A program made the position numbers and the translations under genes. A stretch of DNA of 64,000 nucleotides from Cohnella panacarvi Gsoil 349 (GTDB lineage Bacteria > Bacillota > Bacilli > Paenibacillales > Paenibacillaceae), in contig NZ_KI911563.1 in NCBI RefSeq assembly GCF_000515335.1, positions 1,938,056-2,002,055 on the forward strand, written 5' to 3'. The notes below the pieces were generated by a model. That model searched no databases. It saw only the letters and a program-made list of their open reading frames with translations, and was not told the origin of the DNA. This document shows positions 39,235-47,734 of the stretch, in pieces. How positions within the stretch are numbered: the stretch's first letter is position 1; every line of letters starts with the position of its first letter.

Positions 39235-40001
39235 TTCACTTCACTCCCCCGAATGATTTGCCGCGCTCCCTTGGTGCGATACAGCTCCGCCGTCTCGGCT
39301 GGGAGCCCGGAATCCGTTATAATGCCGGTTGCCTCGTTCAATGCGGCGAACGTGAACAGCGCGCCTTGTCCGAACTTCTCGCGGTCCGCGAGCACGTAGG
39401 CCGTCTTCGCGGTTTCCAGCCATGCGCGTTTGATTTCCGCCGATTCGCCCGCGTATATCGTAAAGCCGTCTTCCGGATGGACCGCGGTCGTAGACAGGAA
39501 CGCTTTGGATATATTCAACCTGCGGATATAAGCTGCCGCTTCCGTTCCGATCAGCACGTTGCGCATTTGATAGCCGCCGGGTACGACTAGACGAACTTTC
39601 TCCTTATGCGCAAGCACCGCGATAATGAGCAAATCGTTCGTCACCACGGTAAGCGGCATATCTTGAAGCAGCCTTGCGACCTCCAGCGTCGTCCTTCCGC
39701 CGTCGAGCGCGATTACCTCGTTAGGTTCGAGCAGCGATACGGCAGTCGCCGCGATCTCCCCGCGCTCGGCTGCGCTCGGGTCATTCGCTTCTCGCGGCGT
39801 AAGAATCCCGAGTTGATTCGCTTGCGCCAGTACCGCTCCGCCGTGGATCCGATGCAGCAGCCCCTTCTCCTCCAGCTTCGCCAAGTCTTCCCGGATCGTT
39901 TTGCCGGTCACGCTAAGTTGGTCGATCAGCTCCGCAACCGTCACTTCTCTTGCGGCTAGCAATAATTCCATGATTTTTTCATATCTGCGGATCGGGTTCA
40001 C
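39231..40001 (-). CDS. DeoR-family transcriptional repressor
   Basis: A 256-residue regulator. The N-terminal helix-turn-helix is VTVAELIDQLSVTGKTIRED with LLHRIHGGAVL, and the C-terminal DeoRC domain senses phosphorylated sugars (ALDGGRTTLEVARLL; FLSTTAVHPEDGFT). The start is GTG 40001 with a weak ribosome binding site, consistent with translation coupled to the upstream gene. It lies between the kduI remnant and kduD and most likely represses this operon through the repeats at 40311-40350. Confidence 0.9.
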   Translation of the reverse strand: MNPIRRYEKIMELLLAAREVTVAELIDQLSVTGKTIREDLAKLEEKGLLHRIHGGAVLAQANQLGILTPREANDPSAAERGEIAATAVSLLEPNEVIALDGGRTTLEVARLLQDMPLTVVTNDLLIIAVLAHKEKVRLVVPGGYQMRNVLIGTEAAAYIRRLNISKAFLSTTAVHPEDGFTIYAGESAEIKRAWLETAKTAYVLADREKFGQGALFTFAALNEATGIITDSGLPAETAELYRTKGARQIIRGSEVK

Positions 40002-40037
40002 TGGCTATCATCGCTTTCGTTGGACGGATTTTGTCTC

Positions 40038-40292
40038 TTATTGTAAGTCTTTCATCGCGACAGCGTCCATGTCTTCGAACATTTGATTGTCGCCCGCCAC
40101 CACCAAATGAACGTATAGTTGTTCGTGCCGACGCCGCCGTGGATCGACCAGCTAGGGAAAATGACCGCCTGCTCGTTGCGAAGCACGATGTGGCGCAATC
40201 TCCGCAGGCTCGCTCGATCAGGAACTCTTCGCGTAGATGCGAGGTGTCGAAGGCTTTGACTTCGTGCGGGCGGGAAGCGTAACGGATTCCAT
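40038..40292 (-). pseudogene. kduI: kduI remnant (5-keto-4-deoxyuronate isomerase)
   Basis: The ATG at 40292 has GGAAGG 7 bases away. After a one-base loss the frame reads [20 protein letters not shown], a KduI N terminus. It then jumps to [20 protein letters not shown] and [11 protein letters not shown], the KduI C-terminal core. After a further one-base loss it ends [18 protein letters not shown] at a TAA at 40038. About two thirds of the gene, including most of the metal-binding cupin, has been deleted. The promoter, the following repressor and kduD remain. Confidence 0.85.
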
Positions 40293-40310
40293 GGCCAACC
40301 TTCCAAATAG

Positions 40311-40373
40311 GTTCATTTGGGTTCGTTTATTACAACTTTAGTTCATTATATAACTTATTCGAATTCTTTTCAA
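40311..40373 (-). promoter_or_regulatory. Promoter of the kdu operon with candidate DeoR repeats
   Basis: On the minus strand TTGAAA (40368-40373) and TATAAT (40345-40350) are 17 bases apart, a near-consensus SigA promoter. On the plus strand GTTCATTTGG, GTTCGTTTAT and GTTCATTATA start at 40311, 40321 and 40341. Such direct repeats are typical of DeoR-family sites. Confidence 0.65.
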
Positions 40374-40498
40374 TTCTCTAATCTGGGACAATGGCGCAAT
40401 TGAGGCGCTTCCCCGGCATGGTCGCTTTATCGGCACTCCCCCCTGTTATTACTGTGATTCCCAGGGCTCGGGACTCATTGGCGGAAGTGAGTTTGAGT

Positions 40499-40566
40499 GA
40501 GTTCCGTTAGTGCGAGGAATGACGAGGACAAGAGGCACTATAGCGGAACCTAGTTCCGTTATAGTG
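40499..40566. repeat. Palindromic intergenic element (TTCCGTTATAGTG type)
   Basis: CACTATAGCGGAAC (40536-40549) and GTTCCGTTATAGTG (40553-40566) form a 14-base stem with one G-U pair and a 3-base loop. A further half copy, GTTCCGTTAGTGC, lies at 40501. No gene is present in 40381-40607. Confidence 0.65.
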
Positions 40567-40607
40567 GGAGCGTACCCTAAACCAAAAGGGGCTGCGCAAG
40601 GGTTATG

Positions 40608-40746
40608 CCGAATAACAACCATTCGCAGCTATTTCTCTTAAAATCCGACTATGAGGTAAAAAACAACAACAATGCGCAGTTATTCGGAACGAAAAATCGC
40701 CAAACCGTGAGATCGCGCTCAATTAACTATCGATTTGTTGTTATTT
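40608..40746. repeat. Second intergenic repeat with direct and inverted copies
   Basis: AACAACCATTCGCAGCTATT (40614) and AACAACAATGCGCAGTTATT (40665) are direct copies 51 bases apart. CCGAATAAC (40608-40616) and GTTATTCGG (40679-40687) pair as an inverted repeat, and TTGTTGTTATT at 40736 is a third, inverted copy of the core. It resembles in layout, not sequence, the three-box repeat at 37279. Confidence 0.5.
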
Positions 40747-40821
40747 ATTTGCTCCATAGACAGCGAAGGACAAACCTGCTTGCTCGGTGCTCCAACAGCC
40801 CGCGAGACCATCCCCCGATCT

Positions 40822-40842
40822 AAAAAAGGCTGCCTAAGCAGC
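40822..40842 (-). terminator. Terminator of the ytf-like operon
   Basis: On the minus strand GGCTGC-TTAG-GCAGCC is followed by six T, 15 bases after the stop at 40857. Confidence 0.88.
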
Positions 40843-40856
40843 CCCTCATGACAAAC

Positions 40857-41918
40857 TCAATATTTGCGTTTCGCCGCTTCGCGCTTGGCCATCTGCTCGG
40901 TGAATACGCTCTCCGGCGGCACGATCCGCTTCGGCAGCATACGCCCCTGCATGATTTCGGTCGCCGCCTGGATGAGGTTCGGCCCGAGCAGCGGGTTGCA
41001 CTCGACGACGAGGTTGATTTTGCCTTCCGCCAGCTTCTCGAGCGCCCTGCGCGTTCCGTCCACGGAAATAATGACGATATCTTTGCCCGGTCTCAGCCCG
41101 TACTCCTCGATCGCTTCGATCGCACCGAGCGCCATATCGTCGTTATGCGCGAACAGCACGCGGATCTCTTTGCCCTTCTCTCGCAGAAAACGACGCATCG
41201 TCTCCTTGCCTTGCTCGAACGTGAAGTCCGCGTAATCGCTCTCCAGATAGACGAAATTCGAATTGCCCTCGATCGTGTCTCTGAATCCTTTGCCTCGTTC
41301 GATGGAAGGAGCAGAGCCTTCCGTTCCTTTCAGCTCGGCGATGCCGATCGTTCCCGTCATGTCTCTTGTTTTATCCAGCAAATATTTGCCCGCTTTCCGC
41401 CCTTCCTCATAGAAGTCGGCCCCGATGAACGTGACGAACAGCGAGGAATCCGCCACGTCGATCGAACGGTCGGAGATGATGACCGGGATGCCCGCGGCCT
41501 TGGCTTCCTTAAGTATAGGTTCCCACCCGGACTGGATCACCGGCGCGATTGCGATAACGTCCACCTTCTGCTCGATGAACGACCGGATGGCGGCGATCTG
41601 CTTCTGCTGCGATTGCTCCGCGTTCTCGAATCTTAGCTCGACTCCCGCTTCCTTGGCGGCTTCCTTGATCGATTCGGTATTCGCGAGCCGCCAATCGCTT
41701 TCCGTGCCTAATTGGGAGAATCCCAGTACGAGCGGAGGGGTTAGAACCGGATCGGCGTCTTCGGCAACGCTAAGCAGCTCGCCCGATCTATCGGGGATAA
41801 CCGCCGGCGCGCTCACGGCAGGAGACTTCTGCCCGTTGTCGCACCCCGATAGGATCACCAAGAGCGCGCAGAACAACGCCCCGATCATGCTGCCGACACC
41901 GATTGTCCGATGGTTCAC
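40857..41918 (-). CDS. Sugar-binding lipoprotein, YtfQ-like (second copy)
   Basis: A 353-residue Peripla_BP_4 protein with a lipobox (LVILSGC). It keeps the YtfQ pattern: GFSQLGTESDWRLANTESIK, APVIQSGWEPILKEAKAAGI, VLFAHNDDMALGAIEAIEEY and CNPLLGPNLIQAA. It is a paralogue of the binding protein at 47735-48784 and is the last gene of the same operon, directly after the chemoreceptor. It may deliver sugars to the importer, or present them to the chemoreceptor as in E. coli Tar/Trg systems. The GTG start has GAAGGG upstream. Confidence 0.88.
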   Translation of the reverse strand: MNHRTIGVGSMIGALFCALLVILSGCDNGQKSPAVSAPAVIPDRSGELLSVAEDADPVLTPPLVLGFSQLGTESDWRLANTESIKEAAKEAGVELRFENAEQSQQKQIAAIRSFIEQKVDVIAIAPVIQSGWEPILKEAKAAGIPVIISDRSIDVADSSLFVTFIGADFYEEGRKAGKYLLDKTRDMTGTIGIAELKGTEGSAPSIERGKGFRDTIEGNSNFVYLESDYADFTFEQGKETMRRFLREKGKEIRVLFAHNDDMALGAIEAIEEYGLRPGKDIVIISVDGTRRALEKLAEGKINLVVECNPLLGPNLIQAATEIMQGRMLPKRIVPPESVFTEQMAKREAAKRKY

Positions 41919-41972
41919 GCCTCAACCCTTCTCTCTGGATGGAATCGTTCGAACGAATGAATCCCGACTCCA

Positions 41973-44036
41973 TTATAATCGAAATTGACGCATCTGTAAG
42001 GCCAGCTTATCTGAAACCTCGCCGAGGCTCCGGGATTGCTCAAGCAACTGCTCGCTGATCTGCGTCTGTGACGAGCATTGGTGCGCCGCTTCCTCCGACG
42101 CCGCCGTCGACTGCTGAGCGATGGCGGACACTTCGCCCATAACGGTCGCGAGCGACGCGCCTTCGTCGTTAAGCTGCCCGATCGCCTGTTCGACCCCGGC
42201 CGAATGAACTCCGAGCTGCTCCATCCGCTCGCTCATCTCGCCGAACGCAAGGTGGATCGCGCCGATCTCCTCCAGCATCTGGCGGAAGAACGGCAACGCC
42301 TCTTCCATCGCGGCGAACGTGCCTTCGACTTCGCCTTCGATCGACTCGGTGAAGGTACCCACGCTTGCAATGGATTCGTCCGAGCGCTCCGCAAGCTTGC
42401 GGATTTCTTCCGCGATCACTTTGAACCCGGCGCCCGCCGCGCCCGCCCGCGTCGCTTCGATCGAGGCGTTCAGCGACAGAATCCGAATCTGCTTGGACAT
42501 TCGGTCCATCAGTTCCACGATGCCGCGAACCGAACCCGCCTCCTCCTTCAGGCCGACGATCCGATCTCCGGCCTTGCGAAGCCTGGACTCCGTTGCTTCC
42601 GCCCGGGTCACCAGCCCTTCCATCGCCGCGCCGCCGCGTCTGCACGCTTCGCCCGTCTCCATGGCCGAACCGGCCATTCTCGCCTGCAGCGAATACGCTT
42701 CCTTCAGCCGCTCGCCCATGCTTTCCACGCTCACGATGCCGCGCTCCGCTCCGGACGCCAGGTTAATCGCGCCTTGCGCGATTTGCTCCGTTACCGCGCG
42801 AATATCGTGCGCCGCGCTCGTCGTGCGACTGGCCGCTTCGCTTAAGCGTTGACTCGAGGAGGCGACTTCCTTGGCGGAAGCGAGCGTCTCCCCGACCATT
42901 CGGCCAAGATTCTCCATCATCCGGTTGTACGCTTCCGCCACTTGGCCGAGCTCGTTCTTGCTTCGAACGCGCATTCTGCCCGTCAAAAGTCCGTCCGCCG
43001 CTTGATTCATCAGCGACTCCATTCTTCTGAGCGGGGAACCGATCATCCGTACAAGCCATAAGCCGACGAGCAGCGCGACGACCGCGCAACCCGCGACGGC
43101 CATCGTCGTCACCGCGCGAATCCGATCCGCCGAGGCGGTCAACTCCGTAAGCGGCGCGACGCCCGCCAGCGTCCAGCCGCTTATGGGCGAGTGCCGGTAA
43201 GCCGTCCATAGCTGCCGGCCGTCCGATCCTTCCCGGATCGCGGAGCCGGCCTGCTGCGCCGCATCGTAAGCGAACACTTCGCCCGCGCCCGTCCCTTCGG
43301 AGAAGTTGGTCGCGAGCAGCCGCCCATGCGCATCGAGAATTTGCGTCTCCGCGTTATCGCTAAGCCTGACTTCCTTGATCAGGTCGCCGAGCACCGACGC
43401 TTCGATCTGCACGACGAGAGCGAAATCCCGGGAACCGATGTTTTTCTTCCCCAGCAGCTTGCCATAAGCGAAAAGCGGCTTCGGAGCGTTCCCGTAATAT
43501 CCTTTCTCTCGCGTCGGCAGCCACACTTCCTTGCCCTCCGCCCGCACGACGTCCCGCATCCATGGCTCTTCCGCCGCATCCGCGATGGCGCCCGTCTCCC
43601 TGATCGTACTGATCGGCGGCAGCTCGTCCTCCAGCGGGAATAGCGTAATGTCTCTGATTCGCGAATCGGACAACGCCAATTGATCCAGCAGGCCTTGTAT
43701 GCTTCCCGCAAGAACCTTCCGTTCCTCCTCGTCGATCGACGCGTTCGTAATCTGGAACAACGGCTCCAAGAAGCTGCTGTTATTCACCAGCTCCAAGGCC
43801 AGGTTCAAATACGAGAGTTGCTGCATGTCCAGCTTCTCCCCCGCAAGGGAGACGGTCTGCACCGAGCCTTGCTCCAGTTCGTCGATAATGCCGGAACGCG
43901 CCGCGCTGGAAGCGAACCAGCCGAGCCCTCCGACGGACAGGCACACCGCGCATACGAAAATCAAGAACAGCTTCGTCCCGATGGATCTGGCGGGAGAACG
44001 GAAGAGCGAACCAATGAGCTTGCGAAACTCCGTCAT
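41973..44036 (-). CDS. Methyl-accepting chemotaxis protein
   Basis: A 687-residue chemoreceptor: one membrane segment near 20-45, an extracellular double-Cache-type sensing domain to about 305, a second membrane segment (AVAGCAVVALLVGLWLV), HAMP (RMESLMNQAADGLL) and a long signalling coiled coil. The hairpin tip is ILSLNASIEATRAGAAGAGF, slightly different from the usual ALNAAIEAARAGE. No CheR-binding pentapeptide is at the C terminus. It sits inside the YtfQ-type sugar operon, 48 bases after the permease, so it probably steers the cell toward the transported sugar. Confidence 0.9.
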   Translation of the reverse strand: MTEFRKLIGSLFRSPARSIGTKLFLIFVCAVCLSVGGLGWFASSAARSGIIDELEQGSVQTVSLAGEKLDMQQLSYLNLALELVNNSSFLEPLFQITNASIDEEERKVLAGSIQGLLDQLALSDSRIRDITLFPLEDELPPISTIRETGAIADAAEEPWMRDVVRAEGKEVWLPTREKGYYGNAPKPLFAYGKLLGKKNIGSRDFALVVQIEASVLGDLIKEVRLSDNAETQILDAHGRLLATNFSEGTGAGEVFAYDAAQQAGSAIREGSDGRQLWTAYRHSPISGWTLAGVAPLTELTASADRIRAVTTMAVAGCAVVALLVGLWLVRMIGSPLRRMESLMNQAADGLLTGRMRVRSKNELGQVAEAYNRMMENLGRMVGETLASAKEVASSSQRLSEAASRTTSAAHDIRAVTEQIAQGAINLASGAERGIVSVESMGERLKEAYSLQARMAGSAMETGEACRRGGAAMEGLVTRAEATESRLRKAGDRIVGLKEEAGSVRGIVELMDRMSKQIRILSLNASIEATRAGAAGAGFKVIAEEIRKLAERSDESIASVGTFTESIEGEVEGTFAAMEEALPFFRQMLEEIGAIHLAFGEMSERMEQLGVHSAGVEQAIGQLNDEGASLATVMGEVSAIAQQSTAASEEAAHQCSSQTQISEQLLEQSRSLGEVSDKLALQMRQFRL

Positions 44037-44084
44037 GCGAACGGGCCTCCTCGTAAGGGCGGCCGCGAAGACCGCCTCGATGCG

Positions 44085-45050
44085 CTACAGCTTCTGCGTC
44101 GCTTGCCGCGCGCTGAGTACGCGCTGGAACAAAATGAACAAGAATAACAAGAGCCCGATGACGATCTTCGTCCACCAAGAGCTAAGCGTGCCTTCGAAGC
44201 TGATGATCGTCTGAATGACCCCTTGGATCAATACGCCGAAGAACGTTCCGAATATATACCCGACGCCGCCGGTAAGCAGCGTTCCGCCGATGACGACGGA
44301 GGCGATCGCGTCGAGCTCGAGTCCCATCGCGTGCAGACCGTAGCCGGACAGCATATAGAACGTGAACACGACGCCGGCGAGCGCGGAACAGAAGCCGCTA
44401 AGCGTGTAGACGGCGATCTTCGTGCGGGCGACCGGCAAGCCCATGAGCAGCGCGGACTGCTCGCTGCCGCCGAGCGCGTAGATATTGCGTCCGAGCCGGG
44501 TGTAGTGCGCAATGTAGATGCCCGCCGCGATGACGACAAGCGCGATAATGACGCTGATCGAGATGAAGCTTCCGCCCGGAAGATGGATCTTCGTCTGCGC
44601 CATCTTCGTATAGAACGCATCGTCGATCGTAATCGTATTGATGCTGATGACGTAACAGAGCCCGCGCGCGAGGAACATGCCGGCAAGCGTGACGATGAAC
44701 GGCTGAATCTTGAAATAATGGATGATCGCGCCCATGACCCATCCGAACAGCGAGCCGATGACCAGCATCAGCGGAATGACGACGGCCGGAGGCCACCCGT
44801 GCTCCTGCACGAGGCTTGCGGACATCATCGTCGTTAACGCGATGACGGAACCGACCGACAAGTCGATGCCGCCCGTCACGATGACGAACGTCATGCCTAC
44901 CGCGACGATCAGCAGGAACGCGTTATCGATCAGCAGGTTCAAGATGACCTGGAGCGAGAAGAATCCCGTATAACGGAAAGAACCGGCCAGGAACATGACG
45001 GCGAATAGGAACACCGTAACCGCGATGGACAGATACTTCTGCTTAAACAT
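44085..45050 (-). CDS. Sugar ABC permease, YjfF-like
   Basis: A 321-residue CUT2-family permease with about eight to ten membrane segments (BPD_transp_2). Family signatures are VIVTGGIDLSVGSVIALTTM near the N terminus and LDAIASVVIGGTLLTGGVG near the end. By gene order (Q-R-T-F) it matches YjfF of the galactofuranose importer. It overlaps the YtfT-like gene by 8 bases, so the two permeases are made in step. Confidence 0.9.
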   Translation of the reverse strand: MFKQKYLSIAVTVFLFAVMFLAGSFRYTGFFSLQVILNLLIDNAFLLIVAVGMTFVIVTGGIDLSVGSVIALTTMMSASLVQEHGWPPAVVIPLMLVIGSLFGWVMGAIIHYFKIQPFIVTLAGMFLARGLCYVISINTITIDDAFYTKMAQTKIHLPGGSFISISVIIALVVIAAGIYIAHYTRLGRNIYALGGSEQSALLMGLPVARTKIAVYTLSGFCSALAGVVFTFYMLSGYGLHAMGLELDAIASVVIGGTLLTGGVGYIFGTFFGVLIQGVIQTIISFEGTLSSWWTKIVIGLLLFLFILFQRVLSARQATQKL

Positions 45051-46080
45051 GCTTCGCCACCTCCCGTTCCGCCGGGTAACGGCGAGTTTGCCAACGCTGC
45101 ACGAGCGTCTTCCGGAACGTCTCCGATTGAATGAGGCAGACGACCAGCACGACGAACGCTTTGACGACCAGCGTAATTTCCGGCGGTACGCCGATCATAT
45201 AGATCGTCGTCGTCAACGTTTGAATGATGAGCGCGCCGATCAAGGTGCCGGTCAAGTAGAACCGTCCGCCGGTAAGCGACGTTCCGCCGATAACGACGGC
45301 CAGAATCGCGTCGAGCTCGTACCACAGGCCGGCGTTGTTGCCGTCGGCGCTCGATACGTTGGAGCTCAGAATAAGTCCGGCGATCGCCGCGCACAACCCG
45401 CAGAACAAGTACACCGCGATCAAGACGTACCGGGAGCGAATGCCCGCGAGGCGGCTCGCGCTCGGATTGCGGCCGACCGATTCGATGAACAAGCCAAGCG
45501 CGGTGCGGCGAGTCAGCAGCACGGCTACCGCGAACACGGCAACGACGATGAAAATCGAGAAAGGCAGCCCGAGCAGCGAGCCCGATCCGATATAGCCGTA
45601 CCGGTCGCTCGTGACCGTAATGATCTGCCCCGAAGTAATGAGCTGAGCGATGCCGCGTCCCGCGACCATTAGAATGAGCGTGGCGATAATCGGCTGTATG
45701 CCGATAACCGAAACGAGCAAGCCGTTCCACAGCCCTAGCAGCAAAGCGATTCCGATCGATAGCGCGATCGCCTCCGCCAGCAGGCCTAATGCGTCTTGAT
45801 CGGCGCCCTTGCTGATCGTAAGGCAAGCCATCGCTCCCGAGATCGCAACGATCGAGCCGACCGACAGGTCGATTCCGCCCGTCGCGATGACGACCGTCAT
45901 GCCGATCGCGACCAGAATGAGCGGCGCCCCGAAATTCAGGATGTCGATGAGCGTGCCGTAGAGATGACCGTTACGAACTTGAACCGTGTAGAACTCCTCG
46001 GGCGAATAGAACAAATTGAATAGCAGCAGCGCGGCCAGCATGGCAAGCGGCCAGAACAGATGATGCTTATGAATGCGCAT
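45043..46080 (-). CDS. Sugar ABC permease, YtfT-like
   Basis: A 345-residue CUT2-family permease with VVIATGGIDLSVGSIVAISG and ELDAILAVVIGGTSLTGGRF, the two signatures of the family. It lies 5 bases after the ATPase gene and overlaps the second permease gene, forming a heterodimeric membrane channel for the YtfR ATPase. The substrate is probably a monosaccharide; galactofuranose is suggested only by similarity. Confidence 0.9.
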   Translation of the reverse strand: MRIHKHHLFWPLAMLAALLLFNLFYSPEEFYTVQVRNGHLYGTLIDILNFGAPLILVAIGMTVVIATGGIDLSVGSIVAISGAMACLTISKGADQDALGLLAEAIALSIGIALLLGLWNGLLVSVIGIQPIIATLILMVAGRGIAQLITSGQIITVTSDRYGYIGSGSLLGLPFSIFIVVAVFAVAVLLTRRTALGLFIESVGRNPSASRLAGIRSRYVLIAVYLFCGLCAAIAGLILSSNVSSADGNNAGLWYELDAILAVVIGGTSLTGGRFYLTGTLIGALIIQTLTTTIYMIGVPPEITLVVKAFVVLVVCLIQSETFRKTLVQRWQTRRYPAEREVAKHV

Positions 46081-46085
46081 ATGCT

Positions 46086-47609
46086 TTAACCTCCCGCGAT
46101 TGCCTGCATCACTTGCTGCTGGCCGATGTCTTCTTGCATTTCTTTTACTTTCTTGCGATCGCGGAGCACGACGATCCGGTCGCTGACGCGGACGACTTCC
46201 TCGAGCTCCGACGAGACGAACAGCACCGACATGCCTTGCCGGGCTAGCGACAGCACCAGCTTCTGGATTTCGGCCTTCGCCCCGACGTCGATGCCGCGCG
46301 TCGGCTCATCCAGAATGAGCAGCTTCGGTTGGGTCAGCAGCCAGCGGGCGAGGATCACCTTCTGCTGGTTGCCGCCGCTCAAGTTTTTAACCAAATGCTC
46401 CGGATTCGGAGGATTAATGTTCAGCGCCTTAATATACTGATCGGCGAGCTCATCCTGCTTCTTCCGCGGAATTCTTCTCATCCAGCCGCGGGTCGCCTGC
46501 ATCGCCAGCACGATATTCTCGCGGACGGTCAGATCGTCGATAATGCCTTCCGTCTTGCGGTTCTCCGGGCAGAAAGCGATGCCCGCGTCGATCGCCTGGC
46601 GGGGCGAATGGACGGCCCCCGGCGAATCCTTCAGCAGCAGTTGGCCTTGGTCCGGCCGATCCGCGCCGAAGAACAAGCGCGCCATCTCCGTGCGGCCGGA
46701 GCCGAGCAGGCCGGCCAAGCTTACGACCTCGCCTTTGCCGATCAGCAGATCGAACGGCTCGATCGCGCCTTTGCGTCCGAGCCCGATCGCCTCGATCAGC
46801 GACTCCTTCGCCTCAGCGCGTCCTTCGCCGCCCGCTTTCGGCAGCTCGCCGAGCAGCTCGAGTTCCTTGCCGATCATCTTCGATACCAGCTCTATCCGGG
46901 GCAGTTGCGCCGCTTCATACTCCCCGACAAATTCTCCGTTGCGGAGAATGGTTATTCGCTCCGAAATTTCGTACACCTGATCCAGGAAATGCGTGACGAA
47001 CAGAATCGCGAGTCCGTCTTCCTTCAGCTTGCGCATGATCTTGAATAGCTGCTCCACCTCGTTGCGGTCTAAGCTGGACGTCGGTTCGTCCAGAATGAGC
47101 ACTTTCGCCGAAATATTCAGCGCCCTGGCGATCGCCACCAATTGCTGGATGGCTACGGAATACATGTACAGCGGCTGCGTGACGTCGATGCCGAGCTGCA
47201 GCCTCTCCCGAAGCAGCTGCTCCGCCTTGCGGTTCATTTCCTTCCACAGAATGCGCCCAAACCGGCGCGGTTCGCGTCCGATGAATATATTTTCCGCGAC
47301 CGTAAGGTTCGGACATAGATTCACTTCCTGGTACACCGTGCTGATTCCGGCCGCCTGCGCCTCAAGCGGGCTATGGATCGCCACGTGGCGGCCGCTCAGC
47401 GTTACGGCGCCCTGATCGATCGAATAGACGCCGGTCAGCACCTTGATCAGCGTCGATTTGCCGGCCCCGTTCTCCCCCATCAGCGCGTGGACCTCTCCGG
47501 GGAATAAGCGGAAGCTTACGTTATTCAAAGCTTTTACCCCGGGAAAATGCTTATAAATGCCGCTCATCTGCAAGATCGGCTCCCGCTCTTGCCCGTCGAC
47601 TGTGCTCAT
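46086..47609 (-). CDS. Sugar ABC ATPase with two nucleotide-binding domains, YtfR-like
   Basis: A 507-residue fused ATPase. Domain 1 has Walker [10 protein letters not shown], the signature region YMYSVAIQQLVAIARAL and Walker B VLILDEPTSSL. Domain 2 has a degenerate Walker A (LLGSGRTE), a good signature LSGGNQQKV and Walker [13 protein letters not shown]. Only the first site is expected to be fully active, as in RbsA/MglA. ATG 47609 has AAGGAGG 6 bases upstream; an upstream in-frame start is not supported. Confidence 0.93.
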   Translation of the reverse strand: MSTVDGQEREPILQMSGIYKHFPGVKALNNVSFRLFPGEVHALMGENGAGKSTLIKVLTGVYSIDQGAVTLSGRHVAIHSPLEAQAAGISTVYQEVNLCPNLTVAENIFIGREPRRFGRILWKEMNRKAEQLLRERLQLGIDVTQPLYMYSVAIQQLVAIARALNISAKVLILDEPTSSLDRNEVEQLFKIMRKLKEDGLAILFVTHFLDQVYEISERITILRNGEFVGEYEAAQLPRIELVSKMIGKELELLGELPKAGGEGRAEAKESLIEAIGLGRKGAIEPFDLLIGKGEVVSLAGLLGSGRTEMARLFFGADRPDQGQLLLKDSPGAVHSPRQAIDAGIAFCPENRKTEGIIDDLTVRENIVLAMQATRGWMRRIPRKKQDELADQYIKALNINPPNPEHLVKNLSGGNQQKVILARWLLTQPKLLILDEPTRGIDVGAKAEIQKLVLSLARQGMSVLFVSSELEEVVRVSDRIVVLRDRKKVKEMQEDIGQQQVMQAIAGG

Positions 47610-47670
47610 CGCGAACCTCCTTGATCGTATCGAATCTTCGTCGGGCCCGAACGAACTCGCCCTATGAAGA

Positions 47671-47711
47671 GAGAAAGCCACTCCAGGACGGATACCCGGC
47701 AGTGGAGCGGC
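47671..47711 (-). terminator. Intercistronic attenuator after the binding-protein gene
   Basis: On the minus strand GCCGCTCCA pairs with TGGAGTGGC (one G-U) and is followed by TTTCTCTC. It lies between the binding protein and the ATPase and would let more of the first gene be made than the rest. Confidence 0.65.
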
Positions 47712-47734
47712 TCATCTCTTGTGCGATTAATAGA

